Shown: positions 1 through 9,023, counted from the stretch's first letter. The stretch is 64,000 nucleotides of DNA from JACPPO01 sp965262505 (GCA_965262505.1 CBDHFM010000030.1:2728001-2792000); one strand, 5' to 3'. The notes: generated from the sequence alone by a model not told the origin. A program made the numbers and translations.

Positions 1-758
1 GTTGACGAGGCGAAGCGATTTCTCGATGTGTGGGAGACGGTGAATGAGGAGCATCCGATCACTGGGTTGCGCTGGCAGTTGACGCATGTGTTCGATATGG
101 ATGTCGAGGCGATGGATCGTCTCGAGGCGCTGGGAGGCGGCCTGGCGATTGAAAGTCACCTCTATTCAATGGGTCGTGCCGCGCCGGGCGTGGTGCTGCG
201 GGTCGTGGCGGTCGCGGTGCTGCCGGTGGTCGCGGTGGCCGCGGCGCTGCCGGTGGTGCGCCGGGCCCGGGTCGTGGCGGTCGTAACTTTGGTATGCCTG
301 CGGGTCCGCCATACCGGACCGCCCTTAATCACGGTGTGCCGGTAGGTGCAGGAACAGACGGCGGCAACATCGTGACGATCAACCCGTGGCTGGCCTTGTA
401 TTTCATGACAACGGGTATGAACGCCGCCGGTACACGAGTGCTTCCTCCCAATGAGACGGTCACAGTAGCGGAAGCGCTTCGACTGTACACCATCGGTAGC
501 GCGTGGTTCTCGTTTGACGAAGACAAGCTCGGATCCCTCGAGGCCGGCAAGCTCGCGGATCTGGCTGTGCTATCCGCGGACATACTCGACTTGGAGGCCG
601 CAGACCGTTTGGATGATTTGCGCGATCTCTCGTCCGTCCTGACGATCGTCGATGGCGACATCGTCTACTCTGACGGCGGTCTGATCAATTGCGAGGACTC
701 CGATGATGACGGGATCTGGTATCGGAAGGAGAGGGAGTCTCGTTGCGTGATGGAATAG
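1..758 (+). pseudogene. amidohydrolase (YtcJ-like) C-terminal part, frameshifted and cut by window edge
   Basis: The reading frame enters from outside the window. The first part (frame of base 1) reads LRWQLTHVFDMD followed by a helix, which parallels LRWALMHMEGV in the complete amidohydrolase at 44336-46018. Near bases 168-180 the coding frame switches to the one carrying a Gly/Arg/Ala-rich stretch, then NHGVPVGAGTDGG, the metal-site Asp region of Amidohydrolase_3 enzymes, and the typical C-terminal G-x-L-E-x-G-K-L-A-D-L-A-V-L segment. No single frame spans both halves: the first frame runs on to a stop at 345 and the second frame becomes recognisable only after the switch. The indel lies at the edge of a GC-rich imperfect repeat, so replication slippage or a sequencing error is plausible. 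Family confident; broken status depends on sequence accuracy. Confidence 0.75.
171..290 (+). repeat. GC-rich imperfect repeats encoding Gly/Arg/Ala-rich linker
   Basis: Units resembling cgcggtgctgccggtggt recur (second copy cgcggcgctgccggtggt) and encode alternating Gly, Arg and Ala. The tract sits inside the amidohydrolase and next to its frame switch, so it is a likely slippage site. Confidence 0.6.
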
Positions 759-816
759 GTTTCTGACTTCTTCGCAAGCCCTCCGCGCTCTAGGGCCGCG
801 GGTAGAGCCGCAGGTC

Positions 817-1578
817 GTGCTTCTGAAGGCGCTTTTCTCGGCTGCCGTGGTCGGGGCCTTGTCGTCCTCGTTCGTGGTCCCGCTCGCATGGGCGGGGGGA
901 CAGTCCGGGGTACCCGCACCGGGCGATGCCGATCGGCTCTACGCCAACCGGGATGACCTCCCGAGCGCCGAGCGTGCCGCGACGCTCTGGGAGGAGCGAC
1001 TGGCCAGCGATCCTCGCGACTTCGAGGCTGCCTGGAAGTTGTCGCGCGCGCGCTACTGGCTTGGAGGGCACGTCCGGGAGGACGAGCGGCGGGCGCAGTA
1101 CGAACAAGGCGTGGCCGTGGCACGCCGGGCCAACATCATGGAGCCCGACCGCCCCGAAGGGCACTTCTGGATGGCCGCCAATATGGGGGCGCTCGCCGAG
1201 TCGTTCGGCCTGCGCGCGGGACTGCGATATCGCGGTTCCATCCGGGAGCAGCTCGAGATCGTTCTTGGCCTCGACCCGGCGTTTCAGCAGGGCTCCGCCG
1301 ACCGGGCGCTCGGTCGGTGGTACTTCAAGGTGCCACGGTTGTTCGGCGGAAGCGCTGACCGGGCGGTCGAGCACCTGGAACGCTCGCTCACCTACAACCC
1401 TGAAAGTACCGTGACGCTGTTTTTCCTGGCCGAGACGTTGCTCGAGATGGGGCGGGTCGAAGAGGCTCGGACCCGGCTCGAGCAGGTTCTCGCCGCGCCG
1501 CTGGACCCCGAGTGGGTACCCGAAGATCGGGAGTTCAAGGCCCAGGCGCAGGAGCTGTTCGAGACGCTCCAGCCGTAA
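817..1578 (+). CDS. exported TPR protein, TRAP transporter TatT-like
   Basis: 253 aa with a GTG start. Residues 1-26 are a signal peptide ending in PLAWA. The mature part is helical, with tetratricopeptide-like repeats near residues 45-80 and 185-240. The central stretch G-R-W-Y-F-K-V-P-R-L-F-G-G followed by A-V-E-H-L-E-R-S resembles the TatT family, periplasmic helper proteins of some TRAP transporters. No TRAP permease or binding protein is visible nearby, so transport function is not supported by context and the protein may simply be a periplasmic TPR scaffold. It stands alone on the strand between the damaged amidohydrolase and the cyclase gene. Confidence 0.75.
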   Translation: MLLKALFSAAVVGALSSSFVVPLAWAGGQSGVPAPGDADRLYANRDDLPSAERAATLWEERLASDPRDFEAAWKLSRARYWLGGHVREDERRAQYEQGVAVARRANIMEPDRPEGHFWMAANMGALAESFGLRAGLRYRGSIREQLEIVLGLDPAFQQGSADRALGRWYFKVPRLFGGSADRAVEHLERSLTYNPESTVTLFFLAETLLEMGRVEEARTRLEQVLAAPLDPEWVPEDREFKAQAQELFETLQP

Positions 1579-1672
1579 GACGAGTATCGCGTACAGAACT
1601 GGGCCTCCTACCGTCTGGCCCTCGTGGTTTGTGTCGGAGAATACGGAATCCACGTTCGCGGAGGTTCTCATC

Positions 1673-2494
1673 ATGCGTCGCCTGGCTTCACTGGTTCTGC
1701 TCGCGGCGGTCGGCGGCTGCGCGCCGGCCGCGCCCGACTACCGCGCGGTCTTCGATGGCACCGGCGGGCGATGGATTGACCTGACCCACGCGTTCTCCGA
1801 GTCGACGATCTACTGGCCGACCGACACGGCCGGGTTTCAACTCGACGAACTGGCGTTCGGGCCGACCGAGGGCGGCTGGTTCTATGCGTCCTATCAGTTC
1901 GCGTCGGCCGAGCACGGCGGCACCCACCTCGATGCGCCGATTCACTTTGCTGAAGGACGATTGACGGCCGACCAGATTCCGTTGTCGGCGCTGATGGGAC
2001 CGGCGGCGGTGGTCGACGTGACGGCGCAGGTCACACCCGACTACCTGGTGAGTGTCGATGACCTCACCGCCTGGGAAGCGACGCATGGCGAGATTCCGGC
2101 GGGCGCGGTGCTGCTCGTCCGGACCGGATGGGCGGCGCGCTGGAGCGACCGCACCGCCTATCTCGGCACCGACCTGAACGGCGAGGCGGCGGTGGCTGAG
2201 CTGCACTTTCCAGGCATCGGCGAGACAGCGGCCCGGTGGCTCGTGGACAACCGCGACATCTCGGCCGTCGGCATCGACACGCCCAGCATCGACCGCGGCC
2301 AGTCTCCGGACTTCCGTGCGCACGTCATCTTCTACGGCGAGAACATCGTCGGCTTCGAGAACGTGGCCGACCTCAGCGCGTTGCCCGCCACCGGGAGTTA
2401 CGTGGTCGCTCTCCCGATGAAGATCGAGGGCGGCAGCGGCGGGCCGTTGCGCATCGTCGCGTTCGTGCCGGCCGACGCCGATCCCGCGGCATGA
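1673..2494 (+). CDS. cyclase-family (kynurenine formamidase-like) lipoprotein
   Basis: 273 aa. The Met at 1673 is preferred over an upstream in-frame ATG at 1631 because it begins a lipoprotein signal with lipobox VGGC (residues 13-16). The metal-binding signature of the cyclase/formamidase superfamily, H-G-G-T-H-L-D-A-P-I-H-F, is at residues 81-92; D-L-T-H and a GIDTPSID segment are also typical. Members hydrolyse amides or cyclic substrates, for example N-formylkynurenine, with Zn or Mn. This copy appears anchored outside the cytoplasm, which is unusual for formamidase. Its stop overlaps an ATG of the following frame (ATGA), but the peptidase start is placed 48 nt further on. Substrate unknown. 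Confidence 0.85.
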   Translation: MRRLASLVLLAAVGGCAPAAPDYRAVFDGTGGRWIDLTHAFSESTIYWPTDTAGFQLDELAFGPTEGGWFYASYQFASAEHGGTHLDAPIHFAEGRLTADQIPLSALMGPAAVVDVTAQVTPDYLVSVDDLTAWEATHGEIPAGAVLLVRTGWAARWSDRTAYLGTDLNGEAAVAELHFPGIGETAARWLVDNRDISAVGIDTPSIDRGQSPDFRAHVIFYGENIVGFENVADLSALPATGSYVVALPMKIEGGSGGPLRIVAFVPADADPAA

Positions 2495-2541
2495 GAGGTC
2501 CGGAGCCAGCGCAATCACTTCCTGGTGGTAGGCTGACCGCC

Positions 2542-5220
2542 ATGCCAGCTGCCCAGGGAGCGCTCGACCGCGTTGCCGCCGGCGCGCTCCTGTTCGCGCT
2601 CTGGCTTGGCGCCGGACTCGCCCCGCTAGCCACCGCGCCTACCCGCCTGGCGGTCCAGGACGACGGCGGTGACAGCGCCGATAACGACGCCGATGCCGAC
2701 GCCGATGACGGCGCCGATGCCGACGGCGATGACGGCGCCGATGACGACGGGCTCGGACCCCTGCCGCTGTACGCGGAGCTGCGCGAGGCCAGGGTCGCGC
2801 ATGCCGGGCAGATTCGCGACGGACGAATGCGGCTCGACAGGTTCGAGTTCGAGCTGACCGACGGCCACCTGTATCTGGCTCCCGAGATCGGTGGCGTGAT
2901 CTCGACGGCGGTGTTCCTGGGTGACGGACTCGTGCGCGCGTACCCCCCGGACGCCCTCGAGTACCACCAGCTCGAGAAGCTGTCGGACGAACATCACCTC
3001 GAAGCCGAGTTCGATCGGTTGCTGCTGCGGTTCACCGACGACACAGCTGACCGGCTGAAAGCGCTAGCCACGCCGGCGCCGGACCGGGACACCGGCAAAG
3101 CCAACGATCTGCTGGAGGACCGGCGAGGAGATCGGCTCGAACAGCTGCTCGACAACCCGGACAGCCGAGTTCTCGAGGACCTAGTGCGGCGACAGGCTGG
3201 CGCGCTCGCGGCCGAGCGGACCTATGCGCTGATAGACATCGACAGCAAGGATCACGGCTGGCTGATACTCGAGATCGAACCCAACGAAGTTGAAGAAGTC
3301 GTGCTGTCTCGGTACGAGCGGCGACGACGGGCGGTCGACACATGGATGAGCTTCGACATCCTGAGCGACTACGAGCGGGTCCATCGAGATGCGGTACTCG
3401 ACGGGTTCGCCGTCGACCCGGACTCGCTCGACGGCGAGGTGACGGGCGTAGCGCTCGGCCTGCCACCCCGGCCGATCGAGCCCGACCGGGAGGGCTGGGC
3501 GGTGCGGGCCCGGGTGCCTCGCGCTCAGATAGATCTTGCGCTCGAAGGTGACGGCGACACGCGGGGCACCGCGGCGCTGCTCATCGAACCGCTCGAGCCG
3601 ACGCGAGGCCTGCGTCTCCGAATCAGTCCTGTGCTCGAGGTCACCGACGTGCGGTGGCGGCCCGACACGACCGCCGGCTCCTCCGACGACGCCCTGCTCG
3701 CGCCCCCGAGCAGTGGCGGGACTACCACGAACACCGAGCCGGACGAGCCGGCCGCGCTGATCGGCGAGCGGGTCTACTTCGTGCAAGAACGGCACGACCG
3801 GTTCCTGAACGACGACCTTTTCGAACGATGGGTGACGGTTGCGTTACCACGAACCGTGGCGGCCGACGAGCGCTTTGTCCTGGAACTGGCCTACGAAGGC
3901 GAGCTGGTCGAGCGGCTGCGCCAGAGCCTCGACTTCGTGCTCAAGGACACGATGTTCTGGCGCCCTCAACATCCGGACGGCGGCGCCAGCCGGCTCGACC
4001 TCACGTTTCGCGTGCCAGAGCGGTATCGGGTCGCGAGCGGCGGCACGTTGACCGAGGAGCGGGTGGACGATGACACCCGGATCATGCGGTGGGTCACCAC
4101 CGAACCGGTGCGCGCCATGGCGTTCAATTACGGGCGGTTCGACGTCACTGAAGTCGAGGGCGACGCACCACCGGCCATGTCGGTCTACAGTAACAACAAC
4201 CATCTGGGCTTCGCCCCGGGCAACCGGGAGAAGACGGTTGCCGACCTGACCGATTCGATTCGCCTCTACGCCGACTACTTCGGGCCGTTTCCGTTCGCGT
4301 CGTTGCTCGCCACCGAGACGCCGGCGTCGGGCGGGCAGGCGTTCCCAGGGTTCCTGCTGCTCTCATATCAGGCCTTCGGCGAGCTGCACACCGGCGAAGC
4401 GGAGCTGTTCCGGGCGCACGAGGTGGCGCACCAGTGGTGGGGCGTGGCGGTCGATTGGGAGGATTACCGCGACCAATGGATGTCGGAAGGCTTCGCCAAT
4501 TACGCGGCGGCGCTCTACGCCCTCCACGGGCTCGAGAAGCCGGACCAGTTCCTGGAGATGCTCGACTCCTGGCGGCTCGACGTGCTCGGCGAGGGACACG
4601 TGGGCCAGGGGATCGGGCTCCGGCACTACGGGTTCCGCCCGGAGGTTCTGCGGCGCAGTGACGGACACGACTCGGGCGCGTTGACGGTCGGTTATCGGCT
4701 GAACTCCGCCGAGACGCCATTCGACTATCGCATCCTGGTCTACGAGAAGGGCGCTTACGTGTTGCACATGCTCCGGTCGATGCTGCTCGACCCGGAGACC
4801 GGCGGCGACGAGCGGTTCAGGGAGCTGATGCGGACCTACGCCGCCGACCATCTGCGCGAACCGATGTCGACCGGATCGTTCGAGGCGGCGGTCGAGCGCG
4901 CGTTCGGCGAGCCGATGGACTGGTTCTTCGACCAGTGGGTCTACGGCGTGGAGGTACCGACCTACCGCCCCGATCTGGTGGTGAGCCCACTCATTGACAG
5001 CCGGTCACCGTTCGTCCTGCATGGACGGATCCGGCAGGACGACGTCTCGGACGGCTTCAAGATGCCGGTGCCGGTCCGGCTGACCTTCGACGACCGCCCG
5101 CCGATGACGCACCGGGTCTGGGTCGACGCGGCGGAGGTCATGGTCGAGCTGCCATTACCAGCGCGGCCCACACGCGTCGAGTTCAACTACCAGCATGCGG
5201 TACTGGCCAAGGTCCGCTAG
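2542..5220 (+). CDS. exported M1-like zinc metallopeptidase
   Basis: 892 aa from the ATG at 2542, which starts a clean signal peptide; an ATG at 2491 overlapping the previous stop is an alternative. An Asp/Ala/Gly-rich acidic linker follows the signal. The gluzincin site H-E-V-A-H-Q-W-W-G begins at residue 626 and the third zinc ligand Glu is in WMSEGFANY, 18 residues after the second His, as in M1 aminopeptidases. The upstream segment that normally reads G-x-M-E-N reads G-G-Q-A-F-P-G, so the Glu that binds the substrate N-terminus is missing; it may act as an endopeptidase or have another specificity. Length agrees with M1 proteins. Likely periplasmic or surface protein turnover. Confidence 0.85.
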   Translation: MPAAQGALDRVAAGALLFALWLGAGLAPLATAPTRLAVQDDGGDSADNDADADADDGADADGDDGADDDGLGPLPLYAELREARVAHAGQIRDGRMRLDRFEFELTDGHLYLAPEIGGVISTAVFLGDGLVRAYPPDALEYHQLEKLSDEHHLEAEFDRLLLRFTDDTADRLKALATPAPDRDTGKANDLLEDRRGDRLEQLLDNPDSRVLEDLVRRQAGALAAERTYALIDIDSKDHGWLILEIEPNEVEEVVLSRYERRRRAVDTWMSFDILSDYERVHRDAVLDGFAVDPDSLDGEVTGVALGLPPRPIEPDREGWAVRARVPRAQIDLALEGDGDTRGTAALLIEPLEPTRGLRLRISPVLEVTDVRWRPDTTAGSSDDALLAPPSSGGTTTNTEPDEPAALIGERVYFVQERHDRFLNDDLFERWVTVALPRTVAADERFVLELAYEGELVERLRQSLDFVLKDTMFWRPQHPDGGASRLDLTFRVPERYRVASGGTLTEERVDDDTRIMRWVTTEPVRAMAFNYGRFDVTEVEGDAPPAMSVYSNNNHLGFAPGNREKTVADLTDSIRLYADYFGPFPFASLLATETPASGGQAFPGFLLLSYQAFGELHTGEAELFRAHEVAHQWWGVAVDWEDYRDQWMSEGFANYAAALYALHGLEKPDQFLEMLDSWRLDVLGEGHVGQGIGLRHYGFRPEVLRRSDGHDSGALTVGYRLNSAETPFDYRILVYEKGAYVLHMLRSMLLDPETGGDERFRELMRTYAADHLREPMSTGSFEAAVERAFGEPMDWFFDQWVYGVEVPTYRPDLVVSPLIDSRSPFVLHGRIRQDDVSDGFKMPVPVRLTFDDRPPMTHRVWVDAAEVMVELPLPARPTRVEFNYQHAVLAKVR
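2660..2750 (+). repeat. GAC/GCC-rich tract encoding an Asp-Ala acidic linker
   Basis: Short units such as gccgatgacggc and gccgatgccgac repeat and encode D-A-D and D-D-G-A runs just after the metallopeptidase signal peptide. The acidic, probably disordered segment could bind calcium or act as a spacer. Confidence 0.7.
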
Positions 5221-5312
5221 CAAACCGAAGAACCTCACAGACGACGAAGTCCGGGGCGGCATGGAGTGTGGGCCCCGGCTTGCCAAGGCAGAGAAGTCGG
5301 TCTGGTTGCCGG

Positions 5313-5603
5313 CTACTGCGACTGACCTTGCTCGTCGCGTTCATGGCGCTTCATTCGGTCTTTCATTCGGCGCCGCCAGTACATTCCTCCAGGACCCCAG
5401 GATCGGCCGAACAGGATCCTGCTCAGAACCAAGAGCCCCAGGGCCTGCCAGAAGCCGATGGCTGGCAGCCCGAACAGCGTCGGCATCAGCCAGTTCCACA
5501 GAACCATGGCCAGGAGGCTGGACATGGCAACGGCCAGCGCCATGAACAGCGCACGCTTCAAGCCGCGACTTCGGTTGCCTTTCATTTCCCGCAGTGTTCC
5601 CAT
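5313..5603 (-). CDS. small membrane protein of unknown function
   Basis: 96 aa. Two hydrophobic segments (about residues 17-40 and 45-66) lie around N-W-L-M-P-x-L-F-G-L-P-A-I-x-F-W-Q-A-L-G-L-L-V-L-S-x-I-L-F-G, a pattern I recognise from short uncharacterised membrane proteins in several phyla. The C-terminus is strongly basic with many Arg, Lys and Met. It lies convergent to the metallopeptidase with about 90 bases between. No function can be assigned. Confidence 0.7.
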   Translation of the reverse strand: MGTLREMKGNRSRGLKRALFMALAVAMSSLLAMVLWNWLMPTLFGLPAIGFWQALGLLVLSRILFGRSWGPGGMYWRRRMKDRMKRHERDEQGQSQ

Positions 5604-5688
5604 AACTCGGCCCGCCTACCCCCAGTGTCCCAATATTCGCGAGCGATGGAAAGATTTGTTCGCTTCAAGAACTCCCACGGCTGCCGCA

Positions 5689-5706
5689 CTAGCCCGCATT
5701 ATTCAC
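5689..5706. repeat. IS1380 left inverted repeat with CTAG target duplication
   Basis: CTAG (5689-5692) followed by terminal repeat cccgcattattcac (5693-5706). Confidence 0.8.
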
Positions 5707-7369
5707 GAGTGACTGAGTTGCTCGTCGTGCAGGCGTTTTCGAGTGTGATGACGCAGATGGACGCTGGCGTCATGACGATTGAGGCGATGAGACGGCCGGT
5801 CGGTTGAGGCCACGGGGCCGGGGACCGGATCGGCGTGGTCGGGGGCGACACCTCCGGCGCGAGGACCGCGTGGTGGCGATGGCAGGAACGGGTTACGCGG
5901 GGGCGGCGCCGAGCGCGCGGGCGAGACGCGCCCACGAGACGGCGTCGGGATGGGATCGCGGGAAATGCAGGACGATCCGGCGGACCGACCGCACGACCTG
6001 CACCCCGATCGTGATCAGCGCCTGCCGCAGCCGAGGGACTTGCGCCCCGCGGAGCGCGGTCCGGTCCGCATGGAGTTGCAGTTCTTGGAAGAGGACGAAC
6101 GCGGCCGCCGTCAAGGTGACGCGCAACTGATTGGCCCAGAAGCGCGTACAGCTGGTGCGCCCGAAGGCGAGGGCGTGTTTCAGTTCCTTGAAGCGATTCT
6201 CACTGTCGCCGCGGGCGCAATACACGTGGGTGTAGATCCACTCCGGCGTTTGGCGCAGATTCGTGATGACGAAACGCGGGTTATCGCGCGGCACTCGTCC
6301 GTGGTGCCACACCACTTCGGCTTTGATAATGGTGCGCCGGGGCACCGCCCAGGTGCCCGCCTGATACGCCGCCTCCGCATAGGCAGTCGCGGTCTCTTGG
6401 GTCGTGGCGACGACCGCCCGGAGCGGCGCGACCGCCGGCTCGGCGTGCCGCGTGAGGACCGCGTTGTTCCCCATGGCGACGACATACTCGACCCCGGCCG
6501 CCTCCAGGTGGTCAAAAATCTCCGGCGTAGCGAAGCCCCCATCCAGCCGCACGCGGAGCCGGGCACGGGGAAAGGCGCGCCAGAGTTTCGGGAGCAGCCG
6601 CTTCAGCAGCCCCACCGCGCCAGCCGTCCCCGCCGCGTTGCCCGGGCGGAGGATCGCGGCGACGAGGTACTGCCGTGCCTCATCGTCAAAGGTCAGGCTC
6701 GCCACGAGTGGCAAGTAGCACCAGTGATCATAGAAGCCATTGAAGAAGGTGAGTTGCTGCGCGCCGTGGGTCTCGTCTTCGGTGACATCGAGGTCGATCG
6801 TGATCAGGCGAGCGCCCCGTCGCCGGCGGCGATGGCGGGCCAGCACCCGGTCGGCGAGCGCGTCGCTCATGGCGCGCAGCATCCGCGGGGCCGCCGTGCG
6901 CTCGAACCGCGAGATCGTCGGCTGCGACGCCAAGCGGCCGCCCTCGATCGGGTCGCGCCCCAGCAACAGTTTGTGGATCGGATCGTCGGCGAGTCGGTCA
7001 GCGTCATTGCCATCGGGATGGCCACACGCGATCGCGAAGACACGTTGCGCGATCAGATCGCTCACCCCGTGCGTCACGCGCGCCGACGCGCGCGCGTCGG
7101 GGACCGTCGCCGTGAGGGCGGCCAGCAGGCCGAGCCGTTGATCGGCGGCTTTAAGCAGCACCGCGCCGCCGTCCGAACTCGCGTGAGGCTGATCGAACGT
7201 CGCCATCACGGGTCGGTCGAGCAGATCAGGAAACAGAACAGTCTGTGTTATCGTTTCGTCGTTCAAACCAAGCGCCTCCGTCGTGGAAAAGATCCATCAG
7301 CACGGCCTTTGTACCACGGGGAGGCGTTTGTGTTTCTACGCGATCGCGATCGTTGATGAATTATTCAGG
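5693..7369 (-). mobile_element. IS1380-family insertion sequence, complete
   Basis: About 1677 bp, a usual size for IS1380 elements. The left end begins cccgcattattcac and the reverse complement of the right end begins cctgaataattcat: imperfect terminal inverted repeats with 10 of 14 bases shared. Both ends are flanked by CTAG (5689-5692 and 7370-7373), which fits the 4-bp target duplication of this family. The single transposase is intact, so the element may be active. It sits between the small membrane protein gene and the EF-hand MBL gene and does not visibly split a gene. Confidence 0.85.
5893..7266 (-). CDS. IS1380-family transposase
   Basis: 457 aa DDE transposase. Catalytic acids are visible in I-D-L-D-V-T-E-D-E-T-H-G (Asp158 or Asp160), R-L-D-G-G-F (Asp242) and G-D-S-E-N-R-F-K-E-L-K (Glu356). 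The N-terminal third is helical and probably binds the ends; the C-terminus is basic. It has normal family length with no internal stop. The opposite strand also stays open for most of this length, an effect of the GC-rich codons. Confidence 0.92.
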   Translation of the reverse strand: MNDETITQTVLFPDLLDRPVMATFDQPHASSDGGAVLLKAADQRLGLLAALTATVPDARASARVTHGVSDLIAQRVFAIACGHPDGNDADRLADDPIHKLLLGRDPIEGGRLASQPTISRFERTAAPRMLRAMSDALADRVLARHRRRRRGARLITIDLDVTEDETHGAQQLTFFNGFYDHWCYLPLVASLTFDDEARQYLVAAILRPGNAAGTAGAVGLLKRLLPKLWRAFPRARLRVRLDGGFATPEIFDHLEAAGVEYVVAMGNNAVLTRHAEPAVAPLRAVVATTQETATAYAEAAYQAGTWAVPRRTIIKAEVVWHHGRVPRDNPRFVITNLRQTPEWIYTHVYCARGDSENRFKELKHALAFGRTSCTRFWANQLRVTLTAAAFVLFQELQLHADRTALRGAQVPRLRQALITIGVQVVRSVRRIVLHFPRSHPDAVSWARLARALGAAPA

Positions 7370-7373
7370 CTAG
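7356..7373. repeat. IS1380 right inverted repeat with CTAG target duplication
   Basis: Terminal repeat atgaattattcagg (7356-7369) followed by CTAG (7370-7373), matching the left boundary. Confidence 0.8.
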
Positions 7374-7457
7374 GGGAGTACTGAGCGGTATGGTATGAGC
7401 CACCGGGATGGAGAACCCTGGCTGTCGCAACGAGGGAAACCATAGGAGGAGAATCCG

Positions 7458-8498
7458 ATGAAGCGAATGTTCTCGTGTCTGTGCATCGTGCCGCTCGTGT
7501 TCACACTGGCTGCTTGCGCTCCCGCGGTCGAGCCCGAAGAGGAGGCTCCTGCTGCTGCGGCGGCTGAGCCGGAGGGTCCAACTCGAAGCATCGTCAACAT
7601 CACGGGAGATTTGTACAGAGCACAGAACAACAACCACCACACGGTGTTCCTGGTCACCGACGAAGGCATCATCATGTCGGACCCGATCAATCGGGACTTC
7701 GCCACCTGGCTCAGGGGTGAGATGGAGGCACGCTTCGACCAGCCCGTGCGGTACGTCCTGTATAGCCACAGTGACTGGGACCATGCTTCAGGCGGAGAGG
7801 TCTTTGCGGATACGGCTACGTTCGTCGGGCACGAGAACATGCTCGAGGCGCTGGCCGAGCCCGGCGACATGGCCCTCCCGGCGAACGCCGCCGAACTGGA
7901 CGCCAACGGAAACGGCGAGATCGAGCCGGCCGAGGCGACGGGCAACATGCAGAACAACTTCGCGTTGTTCGACGCCAATGAAGACGGCATGTTGAGCGGC
8001 GGGGAAATCGCCAGGGGCCCCGTCGGCGACGTGTACGTTCCGACCGAGACCTACTCGGACAGGCGAACGGTCGAACTCGGCGGAAAAACCGTCGAGATGA
8101 TTCATCCGGGCCCAGCCCATTCCGCCAACATGTCGGTCGTGCACTTTCCAGAGGAGAGCGCCGTGTTCGTTGTCGATTTCATCAGCCTGGGCCGGCTTCC
8201 GTTCCAGACACTCAATGGCTACGACCACGAGGTCTGGATGGGTGAACTGCGGGACGTCGAAGCGCTCGGCGCCGAGCACGTGCTACCGGCTCACGGTGTG
8301 GCGGGGACCACGGCCGATGTGGCCGAGCACCGCCAGTATTTTGAAGTGCTCCATGACGCCGTTGCCGAGGGCATTGCGGCCGGTTCTTCCTTGGAGGAGC
8401 TTCAGGCATCGATAACGATGGATGCCTATTCGGATTGGATTAATTTTAGCCATCGGCCGGCGAACGTCGAGGGCATGTACAACTTCTTGACGCAGTAG
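7458..8498 (+). CDS. MBL-fold hydrolase lipoprotein with inserted EF-hand pair
   Basis: 346 aa with a strong Shine-Dalgarno aggagga just upstream of the ATG. Lipobox LAAC ends at Cys20, so it is probably a lipoprotein. The metallo-beta-lactamase metal motif is at residues 104-109 as H-S-D-W-D-H, with Asp at the usual second His. Two canonical EF-hand loops follow at residues 148-159 (D-x-N-x-N-G-E-I) and 172-183 (D-x-N-x-D-G-M-L-S-x-x-E), inserted before the rest of the MBL fold (HPGPAHS, VVDF, PAHG). The closest familiar groups are SoxH/quinoprotein-associated and glyoxalase-like MBL proteins. Calcium binding is inferred from the loops. It starts the DUF6152/GRW gene cluster. Confidence 0.88.
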   Translation: MKRMFSCLCIVPLVFTLAACAPAVEPEEEAPAAAAAEPEGPTRSIVNITGDLYRAQNNNHHTVFLVTDEGIIMSDPINRDFATWLRGEMEARFDQPVRYVLYSHSDWDHASGGEVFADTATFVGHENMLEALAEPGDMALPANAAELDANGNGEIEPAEATGNMQNNFALFDANEDGMLSGGEIARGPVGDVYVPTETYSDRRTVELGGKTVEMIHPGPAHSANMSVVHFPEESAVFVVDFISLGRLPFQTLNGYDHEVWMGELRDVEALGAEHVLPAHGVAGTTADVAEHRQYFEVLHDAVAEGIAAGSSLEELQASITMDAYSDWINFSHRPANVEGMYNFLTQ

Positions 8499-8602
8499 TA
8501 AGTAGCTCGCGGTGCGGGAGACGCGCTAAGGTAGTGTCCGAGATGTGTTTCACGTCCGGCTATTGCGTGGTGGCGCTTTTGCTTCGGACGGAGGTTGTGT
8601 GA

Positions 8603-9013
8603 ATGCGTGACAAGAAAGAAGCGTTGGCGCTGGTTTCGCTGGCTGTGTGTCTTGTGTTGCTTTCTGTCCCGCTTCTTGCTCATCACGGAACCAACTTCTC
8701 CTACGACAGGACCGCCCCAGTGACGGTGGAGGGAGTCGTGACGGGCCTCAGTTACCGAAACCCGCACCCTGCGCTGTTTATCGACGTGATGGACGAAGAG
8801 GGCAACGCTGTGCATTGGACGATTGAAATCGCGCCGACTCCGTACACCCTGGCCATGAGAGGCTGGAGCAAGACACGGTCGTTCGAGGCGTTGGCGCCCG
8901 GGACGGCGGTGACCGTAAGGATGGCTCCTTCGAAGGCCGGCACGCCCGTCGGGCTTCTCGTGAGCGTCGTCAACGAAGAGGGCCTAGCAATATTCGAAGA
9001 CAGCCAGGACTAG
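8603..9013 (+). CDS. DUF6152 family exported protein
   Basis: 136 aa. A Sec signal ends SVPLLA and is followed directly by His-His at residues 27-28, so cleavage there would leave His as the mature N-terminus. The body is beta-rich and carries Y-R-N-P-H-P at 51-56, conserved with the DUF6152 proteins at 10965 and 22954. The family has no assigned function. The gene ends 10 bases before the GRW-motif gene, so the two are very likely co-transcribed. The nucleic-acid-binding-like OB or small beta-barrel fold suggested by the G-x-V-T-x-L pattern is only a guess. Confidence 0.85.
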   Translation: MRDKKEALALVSLAVCLVLLSVPLLAHHGTNFSYDRTAPVTVEGVVTGLSYRNPHPALFIDVMDEEGNAVHWTIEIAPTPYTLAMRGWSKTRSFEALAPGTAVTVRMAPSKAGTPVGLLVSVVNEEGLAIFEDSQD

Positions 9014-9023
9014 GGAGCTTTCA

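Noticed and set aside
790..1674. Long open frame antisense to the TatT-like gene
   Set aside because: No signal, domain or start site; the + strand gene has a signal peptide and TPR pattern. High GC keeps the antisense frame open.
5950..7356. Long open frame antisense to the IS1380 transposase
   Set aside because: Arg/Pro/His-rich shadow; the transposase frame has all catalytic motifs.
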